NCBI RefSeq assembly: GCF_015223435.1
Contig: NZ_VHKO01000003.1
Coordinates: 1-64,000 of the forward strand
Origin: Vibrio hibernica
GTDB taxonomy: Bacteria; Pseudomonadota; Gammaproteobacteria; Enterobacterales; Vibrionaceae
DNA length: 64,000 bases
Direction of reading: 5' to 3'
In this document: positions 40,846 through 50,735 of the stretch, piece after piece
Numbering within the stretch: position 1 is the stretch's first letter
How the letters are laid out: each line of letters starts with the position of its first letter
Position numbers and translations under genes: made by a program
Notes under the pieces: model-generated
Told to the model about the DNA's origin: nothing
Databases searched by the model: none
Seen by the model: only the letters and a program-made list of their open reading frames with translations

Positions 40846-42033
40846 TTAGTTAACCTGGCAAGCAAAGCCTTTCAAGTAAAATCCTTCTGGATATGCGCTA
40901 TCAACGGGGTGATCGGCTGCTTGGGCAAAGCGTTCAATAAATTGTACTCGACGACCCGCGTCTAATGCTGCATCGGCAATGATTTTTTGAAATAAATTAG
41001 ATTCCATTAAACCAGAGCAAGAATAAGTGAGTAATATACCGCCAGGGTTTAGGATTTGCATTGCCAACATGTTGATGTCTTTATATCCACGACAAGCACC
41101 ATTTAATTGGGCTTTGGATTCTGCAAACTTAGGCGGGTCCATGATCACAACATCAAATTTAGTGCCATTTTCACGATACTCTCGTAATAGCTTAAACACG
41201 TCGGCATTTAAAAATTCAGCTTTCGATAAATCGAATCCATTTAACTCTGCATTGGCTTTTGCATTATCAAGCGCAGGTTGAGATACATCCGCATTGATAA
41301 CGTTAGTCGCATTACCTTTCAGCGCATATAAACCAAATCCACCAGTATATGAGAAGCAGTTTAATACAGACTTTCCTGCAACGTATTTCATCGCTTGTTG
41401 GCGGCTATCACGTTGATCAAGATAAAATCCTGTTTTGTGGCCTTTCTGAATATCCACTTGAATTTTGATGCCATTTTCTTCAATGACGATAGAGCTTGGA
41501 GGCATATCGCCATGAATAAGGCCTTGTCGTTCTTTTAAGCCTTCTTTTTTGCGCACTGAAACATCTGAGCGTTCATAGATACTACAAGTTGGAAATACTT
41601 GCTTCAATGCATCAATCAATTCTTCACGCTTCGCTTCAGCGCCTGCACTTAATAACTGGCATACTAAGAAGTCTTGGTAGCGATCAATAGTGATACCTGG
41701 TAAACAATCTGATTCACCGGCAATTAAGCGATAACCCGTCAAGCCACCACGCTTAATAATCGCTTCTCGCATCGCTTGTGCATCTTGTAAACGCTTAACA
41801 AAGAATGCGGTATCGATATTTTCTTTTTCAAATGACCATACACGAGCTCGAATTTGAGATTGAGGCGAGTAGGCGGCTTTTGCCAACCATTGACCACTGT
41901 TTGAAAATACATCCACGGTATCGCCAAGTTCTGGATTACCTTCTACTTTTTGAATGCCACGAGAAAATACCCAAGGGTGACGACGAATAAGGGACTTTTC
42001 ACGGCCTTTAACAAGGTAAATAGCAGGAGTCAT
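40846..42033 (-). CDS. rlmI: 23S rRNA m5C1962 methyltransferase RlmI
   Basis: 395-residue SAM-dependent methyltransferase (E. coli RlmI 396). N-terminal PUA RNA-binding domain (1-75, with [11 protein letters not shown]), EEHI-like middle domain, and Rossmann methyltransferase with [15 protein letters not shown] near 220 and VIMDPPKFA near 300. The catalytic cysteine lies in LLTYSCSG near 345. It modifies C1962 of 23S rRNA. Divergent from yccX, 130 bases away. Confidence 0.94.
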   Translation of the reverse strand: MTPAIYLVKGREKSLIRRHPWVFSRGIQKVEGNPELGDTVDVFSNSGQWLAKAAYSPQSQIRARVWSFEKENIDTAFFVKRLQDAQAMREAIIKRGGLTGYRLIAGESDCLPGITIDRYQDFLVCQLLSAGAEAKREELIDALKQVFPTCSIYERSDVSVRKKEGLKERQGLIHGDMPPSSIVIEENGIKIQVDIQKGHKTGFYLDQRDSRQQAMKYVAGKSVLNCFSYTGGFGLYALKGNATNVINADVSQPALDNAKANAELNGFDLSKAEFLNADVFKLLREYRENGTKFDVVIMDPPKFAESKAQLNGACRGYKDINMLAMQILNPGGILLTYSCSGLMESNLFQKIIADAALDAGRRVQFIERFAQAADHPVDSAYPEGFYLKGFACQVN

Positions 42034-42162
42034 AAGATTGAGTTGCCTAGAATAGAAAGGAAAACCGTATTTTCAGTTAATGTGAAAAGGAAAGCAAATT
42101 TAACCGTGATAATTGCTAGAATTTTAATGGTTAAGGAAATAAATGCAGTAAATGGAGGGTAT

Positions 42163-42435
42163 ATGGCATTTTGTAATCGCTTATTTATCGTTTCAGGTTT
42201 AGTTCAAGGCGTTGGTTTTCGTTATCAAACTGCACACCAAGGTTTGGTTATGGGATTAACAGGCTATGCGAAAAATCTAAACAATGGGGATGTTGAAGTC
42301 CTAGCTTGTGGTGATGAAAGCCAAGTTGCAGAGTTCGAGGCTTGGCTTAAAAAAGGGCCACGAACGGCGTTTGTTGAACGGCTGCAAGAAGTGCCGACAG
42401 AGAAGAAAGTCACGCGAGACTTTGTTATTTTGTGA
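42163..42435 (+). CDS. yccX: Acylphosphatase YccX
   Basis: 90-residue enzyme that hydrolyses acyl phosphates. Catalytic arginine R20 lies in GLVQGVGFR and N38 in YAKNLNNGDVEV, both intact. The frame is open to 41950, but GGAGG nine bases before the ATG at 42163 and the family length fix the start. It lies between rlmI and tusE, as in E. coli and vibrios (rlmI-yccX-tusE-yccA cluster), and converges on tusE with 18 bases between stops. Confidence 0.93.
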   Translation: MAFCNRLFIVSGLVQGVGFRYQTAHQGLVMGLTGYAKNLNNGDVEVLACGDESQVAEFEAWLKKGPRTAFVERLQEVPTEKKVTRDFVIL

Positions 42436-42453
42436 TCTGATTGGTATCTAGCG

Positions 42454-42783
42454 TCATAAACATTTCGCTGGTTTGGGTAACCCTGCAAGTTTAGTTGCTT
42501 GTTTTGCCGGGCCTTTTTTAAATAGTTTAAATAGGTATTTACTGCTGCCTTTTTCTGGGCCATGCGCTTTTTCCATTGCTTTAACCAGCATTCGAACAGC
42601 AGGTGATGTTTTGAATTCTAGGTAAAAATTACGGACAAATAAAATGACTTCCCAGTGAGCGTCGGTTAATTCTATATTTTCAGACTCAGCCAAAAGAGGA
42701 ACAAGCTCTTTGCACCATTGGGTCTGATCGAGTAAATATCCTTCAGTATCGGTTTCAATGATTTGTTGATTAAAGTGATACAT
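42454..42783 (-). CDS. tusE: Sulfurtransferase TusE
   Basis: 109 residues, DsrC family. TusE takes sulfur from TusBCD and hands it to MnmA for 2-thiouridine in tRNA wobble positions. The penultimate cysteine C108 in GLPKPAKCL is the persulfide carrier, and [15 protein letters not shown] is the typical helix. Matches E. coli TusE length (109). It follows yccA on the same strand after a terminator. Confidence 0.95.
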   Translation of the reverse strand: MYHFNQQIIETDTEGYLLDQTQWCKELVPLLAESENIELTDAHWEVILFVRNFYLEFKTSPAVRMLVKAMEKAHGPEKGSSKYLFKLFKKGPAKQATKLAGLPKPAKCL

Positions 42784-42869
42784 GGCTTACCTAATGGCTT
42801 TTAAAGGATAATAATGTGATAAGGGTAGCGGAATCTTTCACGGGAGCCAACAGATTAACGACATAAAAA

Positions 42870-42910
42870 AGCCCGAAAGTGAATCTATTGCTAGAGAGCA
42901 CTTTCGGGCT
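42870..42910 (-). terminator. Terminator of yccA
   Basis: Perfect 12-bp arms AGCCCGAAAGTG / CACTTTCGGGCT, with TTTTTT following on the minus strand. 52 bases after the yccA stop. Confidence 0.9.
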
Positions 42911-42962
42911 AGTTACATATACCGTTTTACTTAGGTATTTAAGTAGTCTATTTAATTGTAGA

Positions 42963-43625
42963 TTAATCTCGGCTTGTGATGCCTAGAATGCTTAATAAAC
43001 TAATGAAAATATTGTAAATCGATACATACAGCGTAATCGTAGCTGAAATGTAGTTAGATTCACCACCACGAATAATGTTTTGAGTAGTCAACAAGATAGC
43101 ACCTGTTGAAAACAAGACAAACATACCGCTTAGTGCAAGATGGAACATTGGAATATGGATGAAGAAGCTTGCAACCATACCAACCACGATCACAATGAAA
43201 CCAGCCATCATGACACCGTTCAGTACGGAAAGATCACGTTTAGTCGTAAGGGCGTAAGCTGAAGCTGCCATAAACGCTAATGCGGTACCGCCAAGTGATG
43301 TAATGATGATGTCACCCATACCGTTGGCAACATACATATTTAGAATCGGACCTAAGGTGTATCCCAAGAAACCCGTAAATAAGAATGTAAATACTAATCC
43401 TAAACTAGAATTACGGTTTTTCTCGGTTAAGAAAAGTAAACCGTAGAAACCAACCAACATGATAATGATGCCAGGGTGAGGTAAATTTAGCGCCATTGAT
43501 ACGCCAGCCACAACCGCAGACCAAAGTAATGTCATTGATAATAGGAAGTAAGTATTGCGTAATACTTTGTTCGTTTGTACAACGCCTGCGCTTCTTGCTG
43601 AGCGTGATGTTAGTGGACTGTTCAT
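42963..43625 (-). CDS. yccA: YccA, BAX-inhibitor-1 family membrane protein
   Basis: 220 residues with seven predicted membrane helices. The family N-terminus VLRNTYFLLSMTLLWSA is present, as are the GLGLVFTF-like and ALTGM-type helices. E. coli YccA (219) binds and modulates the FtsH protease, and is itself an FtsH substrate through its N-terminal tail. The first ATG at 43637 creates AGGAA six bases before the second, at 43625, so the latter is the probable start. Next to tusE as in E. coli. Confidence 0.9.
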   Translation of the reverse strand: MNSPLTSRSARSAGVVQTNKVLRNTYFLLSMTLLWSAVVAGVSMALNLPHPGIIIMLVGFYGLLFLTEKNRNSSLGLVFTFLFTGFLGYTLGPILNMYVANGMGDIIITSLGGTALAFMAASAYALTTKRDLSVLNGVMMAGFIVIVVGMVASFFIHIPMFHLALSGMFVLFSTGAILLTTQNIIRGGESNYISATITLYVSIYNIFISLLSILGITSRD

Positions 43626-43955
43626 AAATTTCCTCATTAGTAACGCTTTCGTTAAGCTAAGTCTGCCATAAAACGAGATCAGCTTATACTTTTGTTAGTC
43701 CTTAAATGCGGCTATAAGTTCACTTTTTCAAGTGTTAACCACGAATAGAATTATTATAAACGAATGTAGTTAAATTATAACGACAGATTCGATACTAAGT
43801 TGTAACAGCTGATGTTGTGTATTTGGAGGTGAAATTATTATTGAGAGAATATATTGTCATAGTGATTATATTTACTCAATTAATAAAAAAAACCTCGCGA
43901 TTACCAAAGGTAAAGGCAAGGCTAGTTCATATTATCTGTGTTTAAATTCTAATTA
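43626..43955. other. Intergenic region yccA-aapP
   Basis: About 330 bases. It carries the yccA promoter (near 43640-43720, not resolved) and the terminator of the aap operon at 43889-43922. Nothing else recognised. Confidence 0.5.
43889..43922 (-). terminator. Terminator of the aap operon
   Basis: Imperfect stem CCTcGCgatTACC / GGTAaagGCaAGG with loop AAA, followed on the minus strand by seven or more T. 34 bases after the aapP stop. Confidence 0.65.
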
Positions 43956-44705
43956 TTAGTGATGCAAAATCTGACTTAAGAAATTAATCGTTCGATCGGA
44001 TTGTGGGTTTTCAAAGAATTCTTTCGGATTATTCTCTTCAATAATTTCCCCTGCATCCATGAAAATAACGCGATCAGCAACTTCTTTAGCGAACCCCATT
44101 TCGTGAGTGACACAAAGCATTGTCATACCCTCACCGGCAAGCTCAACCATTACATCAAGAACTTCGCGAACCATTTCCGGATCAAGCGCTGAAGTTGGCT
44201 CATCAAATAGCATGACTTGTGGATTCATACATAAAGAACGAGCAATGGCCACACGTTGTTGTTGACCACCAGATAGTTGACCAGGGTATTTATCGGCTTG
44301 ATCTGGGATCTTAACGCGCTCTAAGAATTTCATTGCGATCTTCACGGCCTCATGTTGCGGCATTTTCTTCACCCAAATCGGCGCCAAAGTGCAATTTTCT
44401 AATACGGTTAAGTGGGGGAATAAATTAAAGTGTTGGAAACACATTCCCACTTCTTTGCGTACGATTTCGATGGTTTTTAAATCTTCTGTTAATTCGGTAC
44501 CTGAAACCCGGATGCTGCCTTTTTGATGCTCTTCCAAATGGTTAATACAACGGATCATGGTTGATTTACCTGATCCTGAGGGGCCACAAATTACAATTTT
44601 CTCACCTTTTTTAACGTTAAGGTTAATGTTTTTTAGCACGTGAAACTCACCGTACCATTTATTCATGTCCTTTATTTGGATCATGTAATCTTGTTGTTCA
44701 GTCAT
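43956..44705 (-). CDS. aapP: AapP, ATPase of general L-amino-acid ABC importer
   Basis: 249-residue ABC ATPase. Walker [10 protein letters not shown] is at 39-47, signature [10 protein letters not shown] near 150, Walker [15 protein letters not shown] near 175, switch histidine in CVTHEMG. This is the GlnQ/AapP class of polar-amino-acid importers. Last gene of aapJQMP, 20 bases after aapM. It powers uptake of many L-amino acids through AapQM. The gene name follows the operon architecture. Confidence 0.92.
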   Translation of the reverse strand: MTEQQDYMIQIKDMNKWYGEFHVLKNINLNVKKGEKIVICGPSGSGKSTMIRCINHLEEHQKGSIRVSGTELTEDLKTIEIVRKEVGMCFQHFNLFPHLTVLENCTLAPIWVKKMPQHEAVKIAMKFLERVKIPDQADKYPGQLSGGQQQRVAIARSLCMNPQVMLFDEPTSALDPEMVREVLDVMVELAGEGMTMLCVTHEMGFAKEVADRVIFMDAGEIIEENNPKEFFENPQSDRTINFLSQILHH

Positions 44706-44725
44706 AATACTTCCTTGAATTACAC

Positions 44726-45823
44726 TTAACGTTTATGGCCAGTGTTGAGTTTGTTTTCGATATACATTGAGTAACGTGATATACCAAAACAGAAAACCCA
44801 AAATACGAGTGCAACAAATACATAGCTTTCGGTTGAATACCCTAACCAATTCGGGTCAGTATTGGCTGATTGTCCTATTCCTAACACGTCATACATACCA
44901 ATGATGAGCACTAAGCTTGTATCTTTAAAGAGAGACAAAAAGTTGTTCACAATTGATGGAATAGTAATTTTTAAAGCTTGTGGCAAAACGATCAAACGCA
45001 TCTTCTGCCAATAACCTAATCCTAAAGAATCTGCTGCTTCATATTGGCCTTTTGGTATCGCTTGTAAACCACCACGAACCACTTCGGCCATATAAGCGGA
45101 ATAGAACATAGTGACACCGATTAAAGCTCGAATCAGTTTATCGGTTTGAATACCACTTGAGAAAAATAGGGGTAACATGACCGATGCCATAAATAAGACG
45201 GTAATTAGCGGAACGCCACGCCAGATCTCAATATAAATTATGCTGAGTTTATTGATGATTGGCATTGTAGAACGCCGTCCTAATGCCAGTACCACGCCAA
45301 TGGGTAATGACAATACAATACCAATGATAGCTAGAATTAAGGTCACTAGTAATCCACCCCATTGATGGGTTGACACTTCAGGCAGACCAAACATTGAGCC
45401 TTCAAGCAAGCCAGCCATTAATATGGGATAAGCGCTGCCAAAGAAAATAAAGATCCATGTACGTTTAGGTGTTTTTTCATACGCCATCAGCGCAACTAGT
45501 ATGGCTAAAGTGGCATAGAATACACGAGGTCTCCATAACTCAGCCGTCGGGTAGAAGCCATACATATACTGCTGCCAACGAACGCTGATAAACACCCAAC
45601 AGGCACCTGTGCTAGTACAGTCATCTCGAGTCGTACCAAACCAATCGGCATTAAACACTCCCCACTCTAAGACCTGCCAAATGATACGGAAAGCAAAGTA
45701 AGCCAAAATAACGGTCGTAATGGTATTGGTAGGACTGCTAAATAGATTTTTACGCATCCAGCCAACAACGCCCACAGTATTTTGTGGTGGTGGAAGACTA
45801 GGTTGAAATTGATGTGTTTTCAT
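44726..45823 (-). CDS. aapM: AapM, permease of amino-acid ABC importer
   Basis: 365 residues. N-terminal helices precede a HisM-type permease domain (about 165-360) with the EAA loop [21 protein letters not shown] periplasmic segment with cysteines ([10 protein letters not shown]) lies between helices 1 and 2, typical for AapM. The frame reaches 45835 via GTG, but the ATG at 45823 has GGAGA six bases upstream. It lies 14 bases after aapQ. Confidence 0.9.
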   Translation of the reverse strand: MKTHQFQPSLPPPQNTVGVVGWMRKNLFSSPTNTITTVILAYFAFRIIWQVLEWGVFNADWFGTTRDDCTSTGACWVFISVRWQQYMYGFYPTAELWRPRVFYATLAILVALMAYEKTPKRTWIFIFFGSAYPILMAGLLEGSMFGLPEVSTHQWGGLLVTLILAIIGIVLSLPIGVVLALGRRSTMPIINKLSIIYIEIWRGVPLITVLFMASVMLPLFFSSGIQTDKLIRALIGVTMFYSAYMAEVVRGGLQAIPKGQYEAADSLGLGYWQKMRLIVLPQALKITIPSIVNNFLSLFKDTSLVLIIGMYDVLGIGQSANTDPNWLGYSTESYVFVALVFWVFCFGISRYSMYIENKLNTGHKR

Positions 45824-45836
45824 TATTCTCTCCACC

Positions 45837-47045
45837 TTATCGTTCGACTAATGCGACTTTATTATTATAGATATTCATGAGCCAAGAGGTGAGTAGACTT
45901 AACGCTAAGTACACGCCCATGGTCATAAATATAATCTCAATCGCTTGTCCGGTTTGGTTTAACGTTGTGCCAGCAAACACGGATACTAAATCAGGGTAAC
46001 CAATTGCCATCGCTAATGATGAGTTTTTGGTTAAGTTAAGATATTCACTGGTTAGTGGTGGGATAATGATTCGCATTGCTTGTGGAATAACAACAAGTTT
46101 TAATGTTTTAGTATGAGAAATACCAAGAGCCATTGCCGCTTCTGTTTGACCATGGTCAACGGCTTCAATACCCGAGCGGACAATTTCAGCAATAAATGCA
46201 GCGGTAAAAATACCAAGAGCGATCAATAAGGCAAACAACTCCGGTAGAATTGTGATGCCGCCTTTAAAGTTAAACCCTTTTAATTCCGGATATTCAGCTG
46301 AAATTGGCATTCCCGCTAGGAAATAGGCAATCAAAGGCAGACCAATGCATAAGCCTAGAGTAATTCGACCGACAGGCGTTTGTTTACCTGTTAGTTTCTG
46401 TTTGTTTTTTGACCAAAAATATAGACCGATACTGAGTGCTACGGCTATAATTGTAGCAATGCCAATGAGCATGCTTCCGCTTTCAAATACAGGCTTGGGA
46501 AGGTATAAACCACGAATGTTTAAAAAAACGGCTTCACTAAAGCTTAAGCTTTGCCGAGCAGAAGGTAGGGCTTGTAAAACGGCAAAGTACCAAAATAGAA
46601 TTTGTAGCAGTGGAGGGACATTTCGGACTATTTCTATAAATACAGTAGCAAGGCGGTTGACAATCCAATTAGAAGATAATCGAGCAATACCAACGATAAA
46701 TCCGATAATAGTGGCGAGAATGATCCCCAGAACAGAGACAAGTGCGGTATTGAGTAGACCAACAAAGAAGGTTCGTCCAAAAGTATCAGTTGCGTTGTAG
46801 TCAATTAGAGTTAAGCCAATGCTAAATCCTGCTTCACGATTGAGAAATCCGAAGCCAGTTGCTATGCCACGATCGTTCAGGTTAGTCACCGTATTATTGA
46901 TGATGATATAAAGAAAGTAACCGACAACAGCAACAGTAATTAACTGGAAAACAATAGATCTAAATCTGGGATTATAAATTAAGCTTGAAAGCGAGTTACT
47001 CGTAGTTGACGAATTGACTGCTTCATTTGATTTAATGGGTTTCAT
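45837..47045 (-). CDS. aapQ: AapQ, permease of amino-acid ABC importer
   Basis: 402 residues. HisM-type permease with helices at about 32-50, 88-130 and more to the C-terminus, and the EAA loop EAAMALGISHTKTLKLVVIP near 305. The long insert between helices is typical of AapQ compared with GlnP. Pairs with AapM as a heterodimer. 118 bases after aapJ with a hairpin between. Confidence 0.9.
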   Translation of the reverse strand: MKPIKSNEAVNSSTTSNSLSSLIYNPRFRSIVFQLITVAVVGYFLYIIINNTVTNLNDRGIATGFGFLNREAGFSIGLTLIDYNATDTFGRTFFVGLLNTALVSVLGIILATIIGFIVGIARLSSNWIVNRLATVFIEIVRNVPPLLQILFWYFAVLQALPSARQSLSFSEAVFLNIRGLYLPKPVFESGSMLIGIATIIAVALSIGLYFWSKNKQKLTGKQTPVGRITLGLCIGLPLIAYFLAGMPISAEYPELKGFNFKGGITILPELFALLIALGIFTAAFIAEIVRSGIEAVDHGQTEAAMALGISHTKTLKLVVIPQAMRIIIPPLTSEYLNLTKNSSLAMAIGYPDLVSVFAGTTLNQTGQAIEIIFMTMGVYLALSLLTSWLMNIYNNKVALVER

Positions 47046-47076
47046 ACAGCAGTAACCTCAAAACCTGATTATAAAT

Positions 47077-47096
47077 AGGGCGGTCGAAACCGCCCT
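47077..47096 (-). terminator. Intercistronic hairpin aapJ-aapQ
   Basis: AGGGCGGT-CGAA-ACCGCCCT, an 8-bp stem with a stable 4-base loop and no T run. It lies in the gap between aapJ and aapQ. Such hairpins often protect the binding-protein mRNA and lower permease expression. Confidence 0.65.
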
Positions 47097-47163
47097 TTAA
47101 CTTCTTACACTATATTTGATTTTATATAGCACGAAGCTTCATCTTTTCGAGAACTAATGAAAA

Positions 47164-48186
47164 CTATCGAATCGGTGGAGCGTATTGAAAGCCACCCTCG
47201 TTCCATAATTTATTCACGCCACGGTCAACTTTCAAAGGTGAACCTTGGCCAACTGTACGTTCAAACATCTCACCGTAGTTACCGACTTGTTTTACGATTT
47301 GATAAGCCCAATCATCTTTTAGACCTAAGCCCTCACCTTTAGGACCATCGAGACCTAAAATACGTCTAACATTTGGATTGTCCGACTTTTTCATCTCATC
47401 AACATTTTTCTGAGTAATGCCATATTCTTCAGCATTGAGCATAGCGAATAGCGTCCATTTAGCGATATTAAACCACTGGTCATCGCCTTGACGAACTACT
47501 GGGCCTAAAGGTTCTTTCGAGATAATTTCAGGTAGTACGATGGCTGAGCTTGGATCTTTAAGGTTTAAACGTAGCCCATAAAGTTGAGATTGATCCGAGG
47601 TTAATACATCACAACGACCGGAATCGAAACCTTTTGACGTTTGATCCATATTATCGAAAACGACAGGCTTGAAAGACATACCTTGAACACGGAAGTAATC
47701 GGCAAGGTTTAGTTCAGTAGTTGTACCGGCTTGAACACAGACTGAAGCGCCATCAAGTTCTTTTGCACTTTTTACACCAAGGCCTTTTTTGACCATAAAA
47801 CCTTGGCCATCGTAGTAAGTCACACCTGCGAAGTTTAAGCCAAGTGAAGCATCACGTTGTAGTGTCCATGTAGTGTTACGAGAAAGCACGTCAACTTCGC
47901 CTGATTGAATAGCAGTAAAACGTTCTTTTGCATTGAGAGGAACGTATTTAATCTTTGTTTTGTCACCAAGTACCGCGGCTGCCATGGCTTGGCAATATTC
48001 AACATCGATCCCTTTCCATTGGCCTTTTTCATCCGGGTTAGAGAAGCCTGCTAAACCAGTACTTACTCCACATTTTAATTCATCCGCTTTTTGTACATCT
48101 TGCAATGTTCCTGCAAAAGATGAGCTTGCCATCATTGCAGCAGAAACGGCTATAGCAGATGTTAATAGTTTGATTTTATTCGCCAT
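47164..48186 (-). CDS. aapJ: AapJ, periplasmic amino-acid-binding protein
   Basis: 340 residues with signal peptide MANKIKLLTSAIAVSAAMMA, cleavage near SSFA-G. The SBP_bac_3 fold is recognised by LKCGVSTGLAGFS, VEYCQAMAAAVLGD and DVLSRNTTWTLQRD. It captures L-amino acids in the periplasm for AapQMP. It is the first gene of the operon, and its excess expression over the permeases is suggested by the hairpin that follows. Confidence 0.93.
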   Translation of the reverse strand: MANKIKLLTSAIAVSAAMMASSSFAGTLQDVQKADELKCGVSTGLAGFSNPDEKGQWKGIDVEYCQAMAAAVLGDKTKIKYVPLNAKERFTAIQSGEVDVLSRNTTWTLQRDASLGLNFAGVTYYDGQGFMVKKGLGVKSAKELDGASVCVQAGTTTELNLADYFRVQGMSFKPVVFDNMDQTSKGFDSGRCDVLTSDQSQLYGLRLNLKDPSSAIVLPEIISKEPLGPVVRQGDDQWFNIAKWTLFAMLNAEEYGITQKNVDEMKKSDNPNVRRILGLDGPKGEGLGLKDDWAYQIVKQVGNYGEMFERTVGQGSPLKVDRGVNKLWNEGGFQYAPPIR

Positions 48187-48674
48187 ATGTATTCTTCCTG
48201 TATACGTCCATAATAACCAGTTTCCACTGGTTGAGGGGTCTCTGTGAATAATTACTCAAGTAAAATGCTTTGTTAGAACACTTATCTTAATGGTCGATGT
48301 GTTCAGTTTAAAATTCTTATAACCAAACACATTCCTAACTACTTAAGCGTAGGAAAGAATGGGGATTTCACAAACGGAATATAGCAATATGTGTTTGAGT
48401 GAAATCACAAATCCTTCAATAAGATTAGAATGGACAAATGTAAATTCGATGTAAATAGTGCAATATTGCGACATTAGTGAACATTGTTGTATTAATTCTG
48501 GAAAGTTGAGTATTAATAAAATTATTAATTGTTGGGATAGGGTGTTTTAGCGTTTTTTCTGTTTTTTTCAGAAAATTTCGAAGCAAAATTGTTTGTGATA
48601 TCGATCGTGTGTTACTAATTTGCACAATTTTGGTAATATCTAAATGTGCTGTTTATCCCAATATAAGGATCCTG
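48187..48674. other. Divergent regulatory region, aapJ / siroheme-like gene
   Basis: 488 AT-rich bases. It must hold the aap operon promoter and the promoter of the downstream siroheme-like gene. A short inverted element TGCAATATTGC-like (about 48460-48472) is visible. I found no sigma-54 or riboswitch element. The frame 48425-48625 (-) has no coding features. Confidence 0.5.
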
Positions 48675-49613
48675 ATGCGTTATTTTCCAATTTTTATCGA
48701 TCTCAACAATAAACCAGTACTGGTTGTTGGTGGTGGAGACGTTGCTTGTCGTAAAGTTGACATGCTACTTCGTGCTGGCGCTAAGGTAACTGTTATTTCA
48801 CCCCAAGTGCATAAACATTTATATCAACTCGCCGAACAAGAATTGCTATTATGGGTACAGTCTTTTTATCAAACGGATATGTTGGTTGATTATGTTCAGG
48901 TGTGGGCAACAACGGATAATCCGGAACTGAATCATAAAGTTCATTTGGACGCAAAAGCCCAGAATATTCTGGTCAACGTTGTCGATGACACACCTTATTG
49001 CGATTTCATTACGCCTTCGATGATTAACCGAGGTCGAATACAAATTGCCATTTCAAGTGGTGGCGCATCACCGGTATTAATCCGTTATTTACGCGAAAAA
49101 TTAGAATCTATTTTGCCCCAAAACCTTTCCCTGCTAGCTGATTTTGGCGCCTCAAAACGAAACAGCATAAAAGACGAATTAGGATCGGTTGATGAACGAC
49201 GTAAGTTTTGGGAACAGTTTTTTACCTCGCCAATAATAGATAAAGCGACAGACCGAAAAGATCTTGAGGTTCTTTATAATCAAATTCTTGATCAAAAGTC
49301 ATGCGTAACAGGATCGCAAGTGTGGATTGAGTATGCTGATGATGTAGAGCTATTGTCGATTAAGTCATTACGCTTAATGCAACAATCAGAATTAGTGCTT
49401 TACCCGCGTGACTGCCCATTTGAGTTTATTGATTTATGTCGAAGGGATGCCGACCGTGAGCAGTACAATGACTACTCACAATTGGCAGCACTTTTAGAGC
49501 ATGCAAAAACGGATCGGCGTAGAGTGTCTGTCTTTATCCCGAAAGGCAGCCATGATAATCAATTAAAGTTGATGAGAGGCTCGGATGACTTACTCAAAAT
49601 CGCCGCGAAATAA
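48675..49613 (+). CDS. Siroheme-synthase-like protein with decayed methyltransferase domain
   Basis: 312 residues. Residues 1-200 are the precorrin-2 dehydrogenase/sirohydrochlorin ferrochelatase part of CysG: LVVGGGDVACRKVDMLL near 17-33 and the SSGGASPVLIRYLREKLE segment near 123-141. From about 213 it resembles the start of the CysG uroporphyrinogen methyltransferase domain, but the SAM-binding GAGPGDPELLT is replaced by EYADDVELLS and the domain stops after about 100 residues. So methyltransferase activity should be lost. The frame is open to 48609; the ATG at 48675 has AGGA. It precedes btuCD. Confidence 0.8.
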   Translation: MRYFPIFIDLNNKPVLVVGGGDVACRKVDMLLRAGAKVTVISPQVHKHLYQLAEQELLLWVQSFYQTDMLVDYVQVWATTDNPELNHKVHLDAKAQNILVNVVDDTPYCDFITPSMINRGRIQIAISSGGASPVLIRYLREKLESILPQNLSLLADFGASKRNSIKDELGSVDERRKFWEQFFTSPIIDKATDRKDLEVLYNQILDQKSCVTGSQVWIEYADDVELLSIKSLRLMQQSELVLYPRDCPFEFIDLCRRDADREQYNDYSQLAALLEHAKTDRRRVSVFIPKGSHDNQLKLMRGSDDLLKIAAK

Positions 49614-49664
49614 AATGCTGCGGTTAATTCGATCAAGATGTAGCGATAGGTTGCGAAGGTAAAA

Positions 49665-50660
49665 ATGCAATACCATCAATTAATGGATTTTAAACAAGCA
49701 CGTTGGCAAAAACCTTTTTTTATTATGGCGATGTTAATGTGCATTCTCAGCGTAACTTACCTCAAGATTGGAGAGGTGACATTGCCTTGGACTTTCCCAT
49801 GGTCTGAATTCCAACAACAAATCTTTGCTAATTTACGTTTACCACGCTTAATTGCCGTTATGGTTATCGGTGCTGCATTGGCGGTATCGGGCGCAACATT
49901 GCAAGTTCTATTAGGTAATCCATTAGCAGAACCGGGGATCATCGGAATATCTGGTGGTTCGAGCTTAGCCATGGTGATCTTATTATTTTGCTTTCCTATG
50001 TTGGCCGGTGTGTTTGGCACTATGTTGGCGGCAATAGCAGGCGCGCTCGTTTTTACCTTTATCATCGTAGGTTTGGCTAAAGCGATGAAGCTTACTACCG
50101 CAAGATTACTGCTAGTTGGTGTTGCTTTAGGCATATTATCGAGCTCTGCGGTAACGTGGGCATTTTATTTCAGCGACAATTTTAATCTACGTATTTTAAT
50201 GTACTGGTTAATGGGCAGTGTCGGTGGTGTAACATGGCAACAGCTTAGTGTGGTTGTTTTAATGCTGCCTTGCATTGTATGGCTATGCAGCCGAGGTCGG
50301 GATTTAGATTTATTGATGCTTGGTGAGAAGCATGCCCAGCAATTAGGTTTAAACGTTATTCATTTACGTTGGAAGTTAATTGTTGTTATCGCCATTTTAG
50401 TTGGATGCTCGGTGGCGATTGGGGGTGTTATTAGTTTTATCGGCTTAGTCATCCCACATTTGATTCGATTAACTTTGGGCAGTGAAAACCGTTATTTATT
50501 ACCAATGGCCGCACTCTCTGGAGCGACATTACTGGTTCTTGCTGATTTACTTGCGCGGATATCGCTACACTCTGCGGAATTACCTTTAGGTGTAGTAACG
50601 ACCAGTATTGGCGCTCCAATTTTCATATGGATGCTATTACGCAACTATGATCAGCATTAA
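49665..50660 (+). CDS. btuC: Vitamin B12 importer permease BtuC
   Basis: 331-residue FecCD-type permease with about ten helices. Landmarks: [20 protein letters not shown] near 58-77, [17 protein letters not shown] near 85-101, and [20 protein letters not shown] near 255. BtuC forms the membrane channel with BtuD. GAAGG seven bases before the ATG supports the start. It follows the siroheme-like gene by 51 bases. No btuF or cobalamin riboswitch is seen nearby. Confidence 0.92.
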   Translation: MQYHQLMDFKQARWQKPFFIMAMLMCILSVTYLKIGEVTLPWTFPWSEFQQQIFANLRLPRLIAVMVIGAALAVSGATLQVLLGNPLAEPGIIGISGGSSLAMVILLFCFPMLAGVFGTMLAAIAGALVFTFIIVGLAKAMKLTTARLLLVGVALGILSSSAVTWAFYFSDNFNLRILMYWLMGSVGGVTWQQLSVVVLMLPCIVWLCSRGRDLDLLMLGEKHAQQLGLNVIHLRWKLIVVIAILVGCSVAIGGVISFIGLVIPHLIRLTLGSENRYLLPMAALSGATLLVLADLLARISLHSAELPLGVVTTSIGAPIFIWMLLRNYDQH

Positions 50661-50699
50661 TATACCCGGCTTACTACAACGCTAATTACTTAGGGTATA
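50661..50699. repeat. 39-bp mini-ERIC (internal deletion derivative)
   Basis: TATACCCGGCTTACT at the left matches 14 of 15 bases of the left end of the full ERIC at 63443, and the right 26 bases, from CTACAACGCTAATTACTTAG to GGGTATA, match 21 of 26 of its right end. About 88 internal bases are missing. It sits between btuC and btuD. Confidence 0.7.
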
Positions 50700-50735
50700 T
50701 AACTCATAAATACAAAGATGGATACCATACATTAG

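Noticed and set aside
41950..42162. 70-residue N-terminal extension of acylphosphatase
   Set aside because: It overlaps the rlmI coding region on the other strand, and a GGAGG-led ATG at 42163 gives the normal length.
48425..48625. 66-residue minus-strand frame upstream of aapJ
   Set aside because: Low-complexity, AT-rich, no ribosome site, and it lies in a divergent promoter region.
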